Source of the DNA: Adlercreutzia sp. ZJ473
GTDB lineage: Bacteria > Actinomycetota > Coriobacteriia > Coriobacteriales > Eggerthellaceae
Direction of reading: 5' to 3'
NCBI RefSeq assembly: GCF_013185065.1
Contig: NZ_JAAVTO010000018.1
Coordinates: 1 to 43,195 of the forward strand
Length of the DNA: 43,195 bases
The position numbers and the translations under genes were made by a program. Under the pieces are notes generated by a model. That model made no database searches, was not told the DNA's origin, and was given only the letters and a program-made list of their open reading frames with translations. Positions 13,587-20,916 of this stretch are shown piece by piece; positions within the stretch are counted from its first letter, which is position 1; every line of letters begins with the position of its first letter.

Positions 13587-16199
13587 ATGAGCATGGGTAA
13601 CAAGATCGACAAGCGGGTCATCAGGCCGGTCGCATGCAGCTCCACAGGCGGGGACCCTGTTGTCGTCGAGTCCTCGGACGGCAAGATCGTGCGCATCCGA
13701 CCGTGCAATTGGACGGAGAGCTACACGGAGGAGGAGCTGAAGGGCACGCTCTGGGAGCTGAACGCAAGGGGGAAGAAGCTCAAGTGCCCCACCAAGGCGA
13801 TGCCCCCCTACTATGCGCTGGCCTACAAGAAGAAGACCTACTCGAAAGACCGCGTCAAGTATCCGCTGAAGCGCGTTGACTGGGAGCCCGGCGGCGACCC
13901 CGACAAGATCAACGCCCAGAACCGAGGCAAGAGCGGATACGAGCGCATCTCCTGGGACGAGGCCATCGACATCCTCGAGTCCGAGATCCGCCGCATGTAC
14001 GACACCTACGGCCCCTACGGGATCCTGGCCATCGGCTACGACGGGCACAAGGAGTCCAAGTGCGTGCACTACGGGTCGGGCTGCCAGATGCAGGTGCTCC
14101 GCATGATCGGCGGCTACATCCGCGAGGTCAGGACGCCTGACTCCGTCGAGGGCTTCTACTGGGGCGGCAAGCACGTGTGGGGCACGGGCGCCTGGGACGG
14201 CCTGGGCATCCCCGAAGAGTACTACAACACCATGAAGGACGTCTCCGAGAACACCGAGTTTCTGGTCATGCAGGCAGGCGACCTGGAGACCACGGCGAAC
14301 TACTCCTCCCAGTTCCAGAGCTACATGATGAAGTACTGGCTGGACCTCGGCATTGAGATGGTCGCGGTCGACCCGTTCGGAACCTACACGGCGATGGCCC
14401 ATGACGAGATCACGTGGATCCCCATCTTGCCCAACACCGACGCGGCCCTGGACTTCGCCTTGATCCACGTCTGGCTCAAGGAGGGCCTCTTCGACAAGGA
14501 GTACGTTGACACCCACACCATTCACTTCGACAAGATGGTCGACTACGTGATGGGCAAGGACGACGGGATCGAGAAGACCCCTGCGTGGGCGTCCGAGATC
14601 TGCGGGATCCCCGAGTGGACCATCAAGGCCCTCGCGCGCAAGTGGGGAACCTCGGTGACTACGATCGCCCACTTCTGCGGCGCGCACATCCGCGGGCCCT
14701 ACAGCTTCGAGCCGGGGCGCACCGAGTACTACAAGCTGGCGATGCAGGGCATCGGCAAGCCCGGCGTCCAGATGGTTCACCTGTTCTCGTGGAATGTCGC
14801 GGAGCAGGTGGTTCCCAGCGTCGGCGGCATGCTCTCGTTCATGTACATGGGCCATGCGGACATGCAGGACATCCCGGGCCCGACCTCCCTTCCGCGAACC
14901 GCCGTCCACCACGCCATCATGGACGGCAAGTACGAGTGGTACGGAAGCCCCTCGATCATCATGTCCACGCCTGAGGACCAGTTCATCAAGCGCACCTATC
15001 CGTGCGAGGAGGCCGACGGCACCGAGTTCCACATGATCTGGTCCGAGAAGGCGTCGAACCAAGGCTCGTGGAACGGCGGCTTCTACCTCCAGGACGCCTA
15101 TCGCAACCCGAAGATCGAGTGCTTCGTGTCCAACCACCAGTGGATGCAGCAGGACACCATCTTCGCCGACCTCATCCTCCCCGTCACCACGTGCCTGGAG
15201 GAGGTTGACTCGATCGGGTCGAGCCAGGGCGGCTCGCTGTGCTTCTACGGCGTCCAAGACCGGGCATGCGACGTCGTGGGCGAGTCGAAGTCCGACTACG
15301 AGATCGCCGCCGAGCTCGCCAAGCGCTTCGGCATCTACGAGGAGTACACCCGGGGCCTGAGCGTCGAGGAGGAGATCGCAGCCGCCTACGAGGAGTCGTT
15401 CATCAAGGACTTCATCAGCTTCGAGGACCTGAAGAAGAAGCAGTACTTCATCCCCCCGATGAACCCCGAATGGGAGGACATCCCCGCCGGGATGCGCGAG
15501 TTCTACGAGGACCCGGAAAAGCACCCGCTCCACACGCCCTCTGGCAAGATCGAGTTCTACTCGGAAGCGCTTGAGCAGCACTTCCCCGACGACAAAGAGC
15601 GCCAGCCGCTCGCGAGGTGGACGATCGGCGGCTCGAGGGAAGACGGGTACGCCCACGACGAGTCCCAGTGGGGCGAGAAGGCGAAGACCTATCCGCTGCT
15701 GCTGAACACGAGCCCCGGGCGCTGGCGCATCCACGTCCAGAACGACGACATCTGCTGGCTTCGCGAGATTCAGACGTGCAAGATCAAGGGCAAGGACGGG
15801 TACATGTACGAGCCTGTCTGGATGTGCCCCGAGCTTGCCCGGGAGCGCGGCATCGAAAGCGGAGACATCGTCAAGGTGTTCAACGACCAGGGCATCGTCT
15901 TGGGGGCTGCGAGGATCTCGGAGCGCGTTCTCCCTCGTTCGATCAAGATGGACAAGGGCGCGCACCCCGACCCGATCGCCCCGCACATCGACCGCGGTGG
16001 CTGCACCAATCTCATCAGCCCGCCCGATCCCATCTCGAAGCACTGCGAGGGCTTCGTCGTGACCGGGTACCTGGTCGACGTCGCGAAGCTGGAGGACGCC
16101 GAGATGGAGCAGTGGAAGAAGGACTATCCGGAGAGCTTTGCCCGCGCCTACGACCCCGCTTCGGGTTCGAGCCGCGCCGGCTGGGTAGTGAAGGAGTAG
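13587..16199 (+). CDS. Molybdopterin oxidoreductase, pyrogallol-phloroglucinol transhydroxylase-like large subunit
   Basis: An 870-residue DMSO-reductase-superfamily enzyme with no Tat signal and no N-terminal Fe-S cysteine motif, so a cytoplasmic Mo-bis-MGD subunit. Length and sequence landmarks follow Pelobacter AthL (875 residues): LWELNARGKKLKCP, YPLKRVDWEPGG, YERISWDEAIDI, PDSVEGFYWGGKHVWG, LPVTTCLEEVDS, HTPSGKIEFYSEAL and the C-terminal DPIAPHIDRGGCTNLISP. Asp185-Ser186 align with the AthL Asp174-Ser175 pair (Ser is the Mo ligand) and His154 with the catalytic His144 region; the stretch that carries Tyr404 in AthL looks different here. The fold and subunit type are secure; the substrate (pyrogallol, another catechol or polyphenol) is not. 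ATG 13593 has better ribosome-site spacing than 13587. Confidence 0.9.
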   Translation: MSMGNKIDKRVIRPVACSSTGGDPVVVESSDGKIVRIRPCNWTESYTEEELKGTLWELNARGKKLKCPTKAMPPYYALAYKKKTYSKDRVKYPLKRVDWEPGGDPDKINAQNRGKSGYERISWDEAIDILESEIRRMYDTYGPYGILAIGYDGHKESKCVHYGSGCQMQVLRMIGGYIREVRTPDSVEGFYWGGKHVWGTGAWDGLGIPEEYYNTMKDVSENTEFLVMQAGDLETTANYSSQFQSYMMKYWLDLGIEMVAVDPFGTYTAMAHDEITWIPILPNTDAALDFALIHVWLKEGLFDKEYVDTHTIHFDKMVDYVMGKDDGIEKTPAWASEICGIPEWTIKALARKWGTSVTTIAHFCGAHIRGPYSFEPGRTEYYKLAMQGIGKPGVQMVHLFSWNVAEQVVPSVGGMLSFMYMGHADMQDIPGPTSLPRTAVHHAIMDGKYEWYGSPSIIMSTPEDQFIKRTYPCEEADGTEFHMIWSEKASNQGSWNGGFYLQDAYRNPKIECFVSNHQWMQQDTIFADLILPVTTCLEEVDSIGSSQGGSLCFYGVQDRACDVVGESKSDYEIAAELAKRFGIYEEYTRGLSVEEEIAAAYEESFIKDFISFEDLKKKQYFIPPMNPEWEDIPAGMREFYEDPEKHPLHTPSGKIEFYSEALEQHFPDDKERQPLARWTIGGSREDGYAHDESQWGEKAKTYPLLLNTSPGRWRIHVQNDDICWLREIQTCKIKGKDGYMYEPVWMCPELARERGIESGDIVKVFNDQGIVLGAARISERVLPRSIKMDKGAHPDPIAPHIDRGGCTNLISPPDPISKHCEGFVVTGYLVDVAKLEDAEMEQWKKDYPESFARAYDPASGSSRAGWVVKE

Positions 16200-16209
16200 G
16201 TGCAGACAG

Positions 16210-17010
16210 ATGAAGACGTTGCTTATCGACTTGAACAAATGCACGGGATGCTACGCCTGCCAGGTAGGATGCAAGGACGAGCATTGCGAGCAGTCGTGGA
16301 TGCCCTACGCGGAGGCGCAGCCCGAGACCGGACAGTTCTGGATGAGGGTGGACGAGCAGGAGCGCGGCAAGCGCCCCCACGTCAAGGTGACCTACGTCCC
16401 CACGCCGTGCCAGCATTGCGCTGACGCGCCGTGCATGAAGGCAGCCAAGGACGGCGCCGTGTACCGGCGCGAGGACGGCCTGGTGATCGTGGACCCGAAG
16501 AAGGCGAAGGGGCAGAAGGCCATCAAGGAGGCGTGCCCGTACGGGGCCGTCTACTGGAACGACCTTCTGGACATCCCGCAGAAGTGCACCGGCTGCGCTC
16601 ACCTCATCGACGAGGGCGACACCATCACGGTCCCTCGCTGCTATGACAACTGCGTTCACGGCGCGATCTCATGGGGAGAGGAGTCTGACCTCGACCTCGA
16701 GGGGGCCGAGAGGCTGCACCCCGAGTACGGGACGACTCCGAGGATCTGGTACAAGGGGCTGCCCAAGAGGTTCATCGCAGGCCGCGTGTACGATCCGATC
16801 GAGAAGGAGGTCGTCGTAGGCGCCACGGTGACCGCCACGGGAGAGGCCGGGACGTTCACGGCGCAGACGAACTGGATCGGGGACTTCTGGCTGCGTGACA
16901 TGCCGGAAGGCGACTGGGAGGTGACCATAGAGTCGGCTGGCAAGAAGAAGTCGATCAAGGTCTCCACCACCGAAGAGGACGTCGGGCTCGGCGACGTTCC
17001 CTTGAGCTAG
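16210..17010 (+). CDS. Iron-sulfur electron-transfer subunit with C-terminal Cna-B-like domain (AthS-like)
   Basis: A 266-residue partner of the preceding enzyme. Residues 1-165 hold ferredoxin-type motifs: CTGCYACQVGC (near 12-22), CQHCADAPC (near 67-75), ACPYG, CTGCAHL (near 121-127) and CYDNC, enough for three [4Fe-4S] clusters. Residues about 185-266 form a beta-rich domain (AGRVYDPIEKEVVVGATVTA, FWLRDMPEGDWEVTIE) of Cna-B type. This exact combination is characteristic of the small subunit of pyrogallol transhydroxylase. It starts 11 bp after the large subunit stop, with AAGGAG inside that gene's end, so the two are co-translated. Confidence 0.9.
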   Translation: MKTLLIDLNKCTGCYACQVGCKDEHCEQSWMPYAEAQPETGQFWMRVDEQERGKRPHVKVTYVPTPCQHCADAPCMKAAKDGAVYRREDGLVIVDPKKAKGQKAIKEACPYGAVYWNDLLDIPQKCTGCAHLIDEGDTITVPRCYDNCVHGAISWGEESDLDLEGAERLHPEYGTTPRIWYKGLPKRFIAGRVYDPIEKEVVVGATVTATGEAGTFTAQTNWIGDFWLRDMPEGDWEVTIESAGKKKSIKVSTTEEDVGLGDVPLS

Positions 17011-17023
17011 CTTCCTTCTTTCA

Positions 17024-17070
17024 GGGGGAAGGGGAGCGCCCGGACCGAGACCCGGCGCTCCCCTTCCCCC
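17024..17070 (+). other. 17-bp perfect stem-loop between the small subunit and the VOC genes
   Basis: GGGGGAAGGGGAGCGCC (17024-17040) pairs exactly with GGCGCTCCCCTTCCCCC (17054-17070), loop 13 nt. Without a T run on the plus strand it is unlikely to be a full terminator; it could protect the 3' end of an athLS-like message and lower expression of the downstream genes. Confidence 0.75.
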
Positions 17071-17111
17071 CACCGCTTGACCGCAAACCATCGCGTCGAA
17101 AGAGACATGCA

Positions 17112-17624
17112 ATGTACGAGACTCTTCTCAACAAATACGGGGTACGTCAGCTCGGGTACTACGTCGAGGACATCGACGCAACCGCCCGCGAGATGGCACG
17201 GCTCTTAGGCGCCGGCCCCTTCATCGATGCAGGGGAAAGCACCCCCGAAGCCTGCACCTACCGGGGGAAGGACTCGACGCTCACGACACGCGTGGCGTTG
17301 GGCCAGTTCGCCAACATCCAGGTCGAGCTCATCCAGGTCACGAGCGAAGGCGAGAACGTCTACTCGGAGATGGGCCGCTACGGGCTCCACCATGTCTGCA
17401 TCTGGACCGACGACCTCGAGCAGACCGTCAAGGAGTTCGAGGAGGCCGGCTTTGAGCTCGCCATGCGCTTGACGAGCTCCGGCTTCGAGGTCGCCTACTT
17501 CGACTGCCGCGACGCCTTCGGGCATTACATCGAGGTATCCGCCCCCCAGGAGGACTTCTACGAGGGGCTGGCGGCCCTGGCCGAAGAATGGGACGGCGAG
17601 AACGCCCTGATGGGCATCTGCTAG
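17112..17624 (+). CDS. VOC-fold (glyoxalase/epimerase superfamily) protein 1
   Basis: A 170-residue protein with two beta-alpha-beta-beta-beta halves. Candidate metal ligands are in VRQLGYYVEDID (Gln replacing the usual His), IQVELIQVT (Glu), LHHVCIWTDD (His) and FGHYIEVSAP (Glu), with a GAGPF loop near residue 34. Superfamily members are isomerases, epimerases, lyases or dioxygenases; in an anaerobe an isomerase or lyase is more plausible. It lies 101 bp after the small subunit and 18 bp before a second VOC gene, suggesting the pair acts as a heterodimer or on successive products of the ring-modifying enzyme. Confidence 0.85.
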   Translation: MYETLLNKYGVRQLGYYVEDIDATAREMARLLGAGPFIDAGESTPEACTYRGKDSTLTTRVALGQFANIQVELIQVTSEGENVYSEMGRYGLHHVCIWTDDLEQTVKEFEEAGFELAMRLTSSGFEVAYFDCRDAFGHYIEVSAPQEDFYEGLAALAEEWDGENALMGIC

Positions 17625-17642
17625 GCTAAAGGAGCTTTACGC

Positions 17643-18254
17643 ATGAAGAACTACAAGGACTACTTCAAAGGGCGCGACTTCGTCCATCAGATCGGCTTCT
17701 ACTCGCCGGATGGCGAGGCGTTCGTCCGCACGCACAACGAGCTGTTCGGGTCGGGCCCGTTCTACACCACCACCAACAAGTTCAGCAAGGTGATCTACCG
17801 GGGAAAGGAGCTTGAGAAGCCCTTCGAGCTCCAAGCCTACTACGGAGCCTGGGGTTCCCACTCCGTCGAGGTCGTCCAGCAGCTCACCCCCGGCGACTCC
17901 ATGTACACCGACTACAACGACATGGACAAGCCCGGCATCAACCATATCCACATGTTCGTCGAGAGCCTCGAGGAGGCCGAGGAGGCATGCGAGGCGCTGG
18001 GCATTCCCATCGTGGTGATCGGGTACAACGACCTTTCCGGCGCTCTCGAGAAATGCGCGCAGATGGGCATCGACCCCGCGACCTTGGGCCTCGACGAGAG
18101 CAAGATAGGGTTCATGGTCGTCGACCTGACGGAGGACCTCGGCATGATGGTCCAGCTCGTAGACGACAACGCCCGGCTGATCCACGACATGGTGAAGGCC
18201 GGAGGCGAGGCATGGGACGGCGAGACCGACCTCATCCGCCCGATGGGCGCGTAA
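17643..18254 (+). CDS. VOC-fold (glyoxalase/epimerase superfamily) protein 2
   Basis: A 203-residue paralogue-like VOC protein, longer than its neighbour. Ligand candidates are FVHQIGFYSPD (His), HSVEVVQQLTP (Glu), INHIHMFVES (His) and LGMMVQLVDD (Gln). It shares the SGPFY loop and the YRGKE segment with VOC protein 1. The ATG follows AAAGGAG by six bases, so translation is tightly linked to VOC 1. Reaction unknown. Confidence 0.85.
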   Translation: MKNYKDYFKGRDFVHQIGFYSPDGEAFVRTHNELFGSGPFYTTTNKFSKVIYRGKELEKPFELQAYYGAWGSHSVEVVQQLTPGDSMYTDYNDMDKPGINHIHMFVESLEEAEEACEALGIPIVVIGYNDLSGALEKCAQMGIDPATLGLDESKIGFMVVDLTEDLGMMVQLVDDNARLIHDMVKAGGEAWDGETDLIRPMGA

Positions 18255-18271
18255 GCAGCCCCCACCGCCAA

Positions 18272-18312
18272 GATGCGCCATGGGGCCGCGCGTGCCTTGC
18301 CCATGGCGCATC
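18272..18312 (+). other. 13-bp perfect stem-loop between VOC 2 and the SDR gene
   Basis: GATGCGCCATGGG (18272-18284) pairs exactly with CCCATGGCGCATC (18300-18312), loop 15 nt; no T run. Its core TGCGCCATG also forms the arm of the terC terminator at 8339-8393. Confidence 0.65.
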
Positions 18313-18346
18313 AGTTCATTCGACACGCAAGACCGAGGAGTTCAAA

Positions 18347-19129
18347 ATGGCAGCAGACAGGTACACGGTTCAAGATCGAGTAGCGATCATCACGGGGGCG
18401 AGCTCAAGGGGCATCGGCAACGCGGCCGCGAAGGAGCTTGCAGCCCACGGCGCGAAGGTCTGCCTCGTCGCCCGCCGCGAGGACAAGCTCAAGGACGCGG
18501 TGGGCGAGATAGCCGAGGCGGGAGGCACGGCGATGTACGTCGTCGCCGACGTATCCCGGGAGGATGACTGCAAGCGCGCCGTCGAGGAATGCGTCGCTCG
18601 CTTCGGAAAGCTCGACATCATGGTGCTTGCCTCCGGCATTGCGGGAACGCCTCCCCAGTCCCTCGACGACATGTTCGACACGGAGGAGTACCGGCGCGTG
18701 CTCTCCGTCAACCTCGACGGGGTTTTCTTCATGGTGAAGCACGGGTACGCCGAATGCGCCAAGGGCGGCCATGGCTCGATCGTCTTCATCAACTCCCTGG
18801 CGGGCTTCAAGGCAGCGGGGTTCTTGCCCTACTCGGCCTCGAAGGGCGCGATTCGCTCCTGGACGAAGCTGCTCGCCAAGAAGCTCGCCCCCCTGGGAGT
18901 CCGCGTCAACGCCATCATTCCGGGCATGATCGACACGGACATGACCCATCCCGCAGGCTACGACGAGCTGTTCGAGGGGATAGCGGCCAACGCAGTCAAG
19001 GGAATTCCCCTGGGCCGCCTGGGAACCCCCGCAGACTGCGCGAAGGGGATCCTCTTCCTGGCGTCAGACGCCTCTGAGTGGACCACTGGATACAGCCTCG
19101 CCATAGACGGCGGCGAGCTCTGCTCGTAG
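18347..19129 (+). CDS. Short-chain dehydrogenase/reductase
   Basis: A 260-residue classical SDR. The nucleotide motif ITGASSRGIG (near 17-26) has one residue more than the usual TGxxxGIG spacing; the NNAG motif is replaced by ASGIAG; catalytic Ser in FINSLAG and YSASK (near 160-164) are present; the C-terminal part has PGMIDTDM and SLAIDGGE. Being last in the operon with a ring-hydroxylation enzyme, it could reduce a phloroglucinol-type product (phloroglucinol reductase is an SDR) or a ketone side chain; this is inference. ATG 18347 has GAGGAG eight bases upstream; longer frames run back through the hairpin. Confidence 0.92.
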   Translation: MAADRYTVQDRVAIITGASSRGIGNAAAKELAAHGAKVCLVARREDKLKDAVGEIAEAGGTAMYVVADVSREDDCKRAVEECVARFGKLDIMVLASGIAGTPPQSLDDMFDTEEYRRVLSVNLDGVFFMVKHGYAECAKGGHGSIVFINSLAGFKAAGFLPYSASKGAIRSWTKLLAKKLAPLGVRVNAIIPGMIDTDMTHPAGYDELFEGIAANAVKGIPLGRLGTPADCAKGILFLASDASEWTTGYSLAIDGGELCS

Positions 19130-19146
19130 GCGAGCCTTCCGCTACG

Positions 19147-19198
19147 GCGGCGAGGGCGGCCCTTCCCCAGCGGGAGGAGTCGTCCTCGCCGCTTTTTT
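19147..19198 (+). terminator. Terminator of the molybdoenzyme operon
   Basis: GCGGCGAGG (19147-19155) pairs with CCTCGCCGC (19184-19192), followed directly by six Ts. It lies 18 bp past the SDR stop. Confidence 0.88.
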
Positions 19199-19250
19199 GC
19201 GCCCTCTGCGCCGCGCGTCTCCCTTGCCGCGGCGCGCGGCCTGCGTCGCT

Positions 19251-19401
19251 CCCCCTTTCGGCGTCTCTAGGGCGCCCTGAGTCATCTCCCTGCTTGCTGC
19301 TTGCTGCTTGCTGCTTGCTGCTTGCTCCCCTCCTCGGCGCCTCTGGGGCCTCCCCTGAACCATCCCCCAGCGTGTTTCCCCTCCTCGGCGCCTCTGGGGC
19401 G
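19251..19401. repeat. Mixed short repeats downstream of the SDR operon
   Basis: Five perfect tandem copies of the heptamer TGCTTGC (19291-19325), flanked by three copies of a CCCCTCCTCGGCGCCTCTGG word (about 19251, 19327, 19379; the first diverged). The 284-bp gap to the CDF gene contains no gene beyond the terminator. Confidence 0.75.
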
Positions 19402-19413
19402 CCCTGGCGGGCG

Positions 19414-20319
19414 CTAGCGGGATGACTCGTCCTCGCCGTAGGGCTCGATGTGGACGAGGACCTCCTTCACGTTGGGGTGGCGCTTGATGACCTCGCGCTC
19501 GAAGGCGTCGCCGAGCTCGTGGGCCGCGCGCACCGTCATCTCGGGGTCGACGAGCGCATGCAGGTCGCAGTACACCTCCGCCTCGGTGCCGCGCGTGCGC
19601 ACGCAGTGCACCTCGACGAGGCCCGGCATCTCCCGCGCGATGGACTCGATGTCCTCGGGCGGGATGCACGCGTGGTCGGACAGCGTGCGCAGCGCCGTGC
19701 GGAACACGCCCACCGCCGACAGGAGGATGAACACCGTCACGATGAGCGCCATGATGGGGTCAGCCGCCGGGAAGCCCGCCGCCACGAAGCCGAGGCCCGC
19801 GATGACGCCGATGGACACGAACGCGTCGGAGAGCGTGTGGGCCGCGTCGGCCGCGAGGATCTCGCTGCGCAGCTCCTTGCCGCGCCGCCGCTCGTAGAGC
19901 GTGACGCCCAGGTTCACCGCGAGCGTGGCCACCATGACCACGAACGACATGGGCGTGACCTCGGCGGTGTAGCTCTGGCTCATGAGCTTGCCCACCGCTC
20001 CCGAGCCCACCTCGAAGGCCGCGAGCACGAGCAGCACGCCGATGGCCATGGAGCCGTACGTCTCGAACTTCGCATGCCCGTAGGGATGCCCCGCGTCAGC
20101 CGGGCGGCCCGCCACGGCGATGCCCACGAGCCCGATGATGTTGCCGAGCGAGTCGAACACCGAGTGGATGCCGTCAGCCTGCATCGAGGCGGAGCTCGAG
20201 GCCAAGCCGTAGAAGAACTTCGCCGCCGCCACCGCCAGGTTGAGCACGAACACGATCCAGAGCACCCGCTCCACGCTGCGCGCGTGGTCGGTCTTAACCG
20301 AGGAGCTGAAACGAGCCAT
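19414..20319 (-). CDS. Cation diffusion facilitator family transporter
   Basis: A 301-residue CDF transporter, exporting divalent metals (Zn, Fe, Mn or Co) in exchange for protons. Six hydrophobic segments are visible in the first 210 residues, with metal-site motifs HSVFDSLGN and AHTLSDAFV (two HxxxD-type pairs), followed by a cytoplasmic ferredoxin-like domain (ARE MPGLVEVHCVRTRGTEAEVYCDLHALVD). ATG 20319 with AGGAGG upstream is preferred over the TTG at 20337. Metal specificity is not readable. Confidence 0.92.
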   Translation of the reverse strand: MARFSSSVKTDHARSVERVLWIVFVLNLAVAAAKFFYGLASSSASMQADGIHSVFDSLGNIIGLVGIAVAGRPADAGHPYGHAKFETYGSMAIGVLLVLAAFEVGSGAVGKLMSQSYTAEVTPMSFVVMVATLAVNLGVTLYERRRGKELRSEILAADAAHTLSDAFVSIGVIAGLGFVAAGFPAADPIMALIVTVFILLSAVGVFRTALRTLSDHACIPPEDIESIAREMPGLVEVHCVRTRGTEAEVYCDLHALVDPEMTVRAAHELGDAFEREVIKRHPNVKEVLVHIEPYGEDESSR

Positions 20320-20366
20320 GCGCCCTCCTCTCCGCAAGACGGGATCAAAAAGACGGGATCTGATGC

Positions 20367-20392
20367 AAAAAAGCCCCGCTCAGCGGGGCTTT
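20367..20392 (-). terminator. Terminator of tRNA-Leu
   Basis: AAGCCCCGCT/AGCGGGGCTT (20371-20391) is a perfect stem; on the reverse strand it continues TTTTTTGC. It follows the tRNA by about 11 bp. Confidence 0.88.
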
Positions 20393-20402
20393 CGATTGCA
20401 AA

Positions 20403-20491
20403 TGGTGTCGGAGGCGGGATTTGAACCCGCACACCCGGTATGTGGGCACTAGCACCTCAAGCTAGCGTGTCTGCCGTTCCACCACTCCGAC
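20403..20491 (-). tRNA. tRNA-Leu (GAG)
   Basis: Reverse-strand class II tRNA with acceptor GTCGGAG/CTCCGAC, anticodon stem CTAGC/GCTAG around TTGAGGT (anticodon GAG), a long variable arm (GTGCCCACATACCGGGT), T-loop GGTTCAAATCC and an encoded CCA. Confidence 0.96.
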
Positions 20492-20501
20492 ATGCTTTTT
20501 T

Positions 20502-20541
20502 GCAGCGACAAATAGTTTAGCATAATGTCGCTGCGATGCAA
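20502..20541 (-). promoter_or_regulatory. tRNA-Leu promoter spanned by an inverted repeat
   Basis: Reverse-strand TTGCAT (20536-20541), 16-bp spacer, extended TGCTAAACT (-10 at 20514-20519). A perfect 9-bp inverted repeat GCAGCGACA (20502-20510) and TGTCGCTGC (20526-20534) brackets the -10 box. Confidence 0.65.
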
Positions 20542-20584
20542 GAAATATTCTCAACTTTTCTTGCCGCGTCGCGCTGCGCTGGCG

Positions 20585-20839
20585 CTAGGCGCCGATCGTC
20601 CCATGCGGGTAGATGACCATGAGCACCAGAAGCGACAGCATGAACACGATCGCGCACGCGATGGTGATGCGGTCGAGGTTCTTCTCGATGACGCTCGTGC
20701 CCGTCTGGGTGGAGTACATGGAGCTCGCGATCATGTCGGAGATGCCCGTGCCCTTGCCCGAGTGCATGAGGATGAACACGATCATGCCCACGCCCGACAG
20801 CACGAGCAGGATGAGAAACACAATAACCAGAGGATTCAA
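20585..20839 (-). CDS. secG: Preprotein translocase subunit SecG
   Basis: An 84-residue SecG, the small accessory subunit of the SecYEG protein-export channel. Two TM helices (NPLVIVFLILLVLSGVGMIVF and ITIACAIVFMLSLLVLMVIY) flank the conserved loop LMHSGKGTGISDMI. The start is TTG at 20839. It follows the glycolytic genes gpmI-tpiA-pgk, the common order in Gram-positive bacteria, and has its own promoter. Confidence 0.94.
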   Translation of the reverse strand: MNPLVIVFLILLVLSGVGMIVFILMHSGKGTGISDMIASSMYSTQTGTSVIEKNLDRITIACAIVFMLSLLVLMVIYPHGTIGA

Positions 20840-20887
20840 AGCTTCACTCTTCTCTCGGAGGAATAACTACCTTTACACAAATTCGTT

Positions 20888-20916
20888 ATTATAGCGCAAC
20901 CTCCGCTACGAGGCAA
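20888..20916 (-). promoter_or_regulatory. secG promoter
   Basis: TTGCCT (20911-20916, inside the last codons of gpmI), 17-bp spacer, perfect TATAAT (20888-20893). secG can therefore be transcribed apart from the glycolytic operon. Confidence 0.7.

Noticed and set aside
13587-16199. Formate dehydrogenase or membrane DMSO reductase large subunit
   Set aside because: There is no N-terminal Fe-S cysteine motif, no Sec/Cys active-site segment and no Tat signal, and the partner subunit has the Cna-B tail typical of transhydroxylase.
13227-16244. A 1005-codon open frame on the reverse strand opposite the large Mo subunit
   Set aside because: It is a mirror frame produced by GC-rich codons; its translation is Arg/Leu/Val/His-rich without domains, while the plus strand has clear enzyme motifs throughout.
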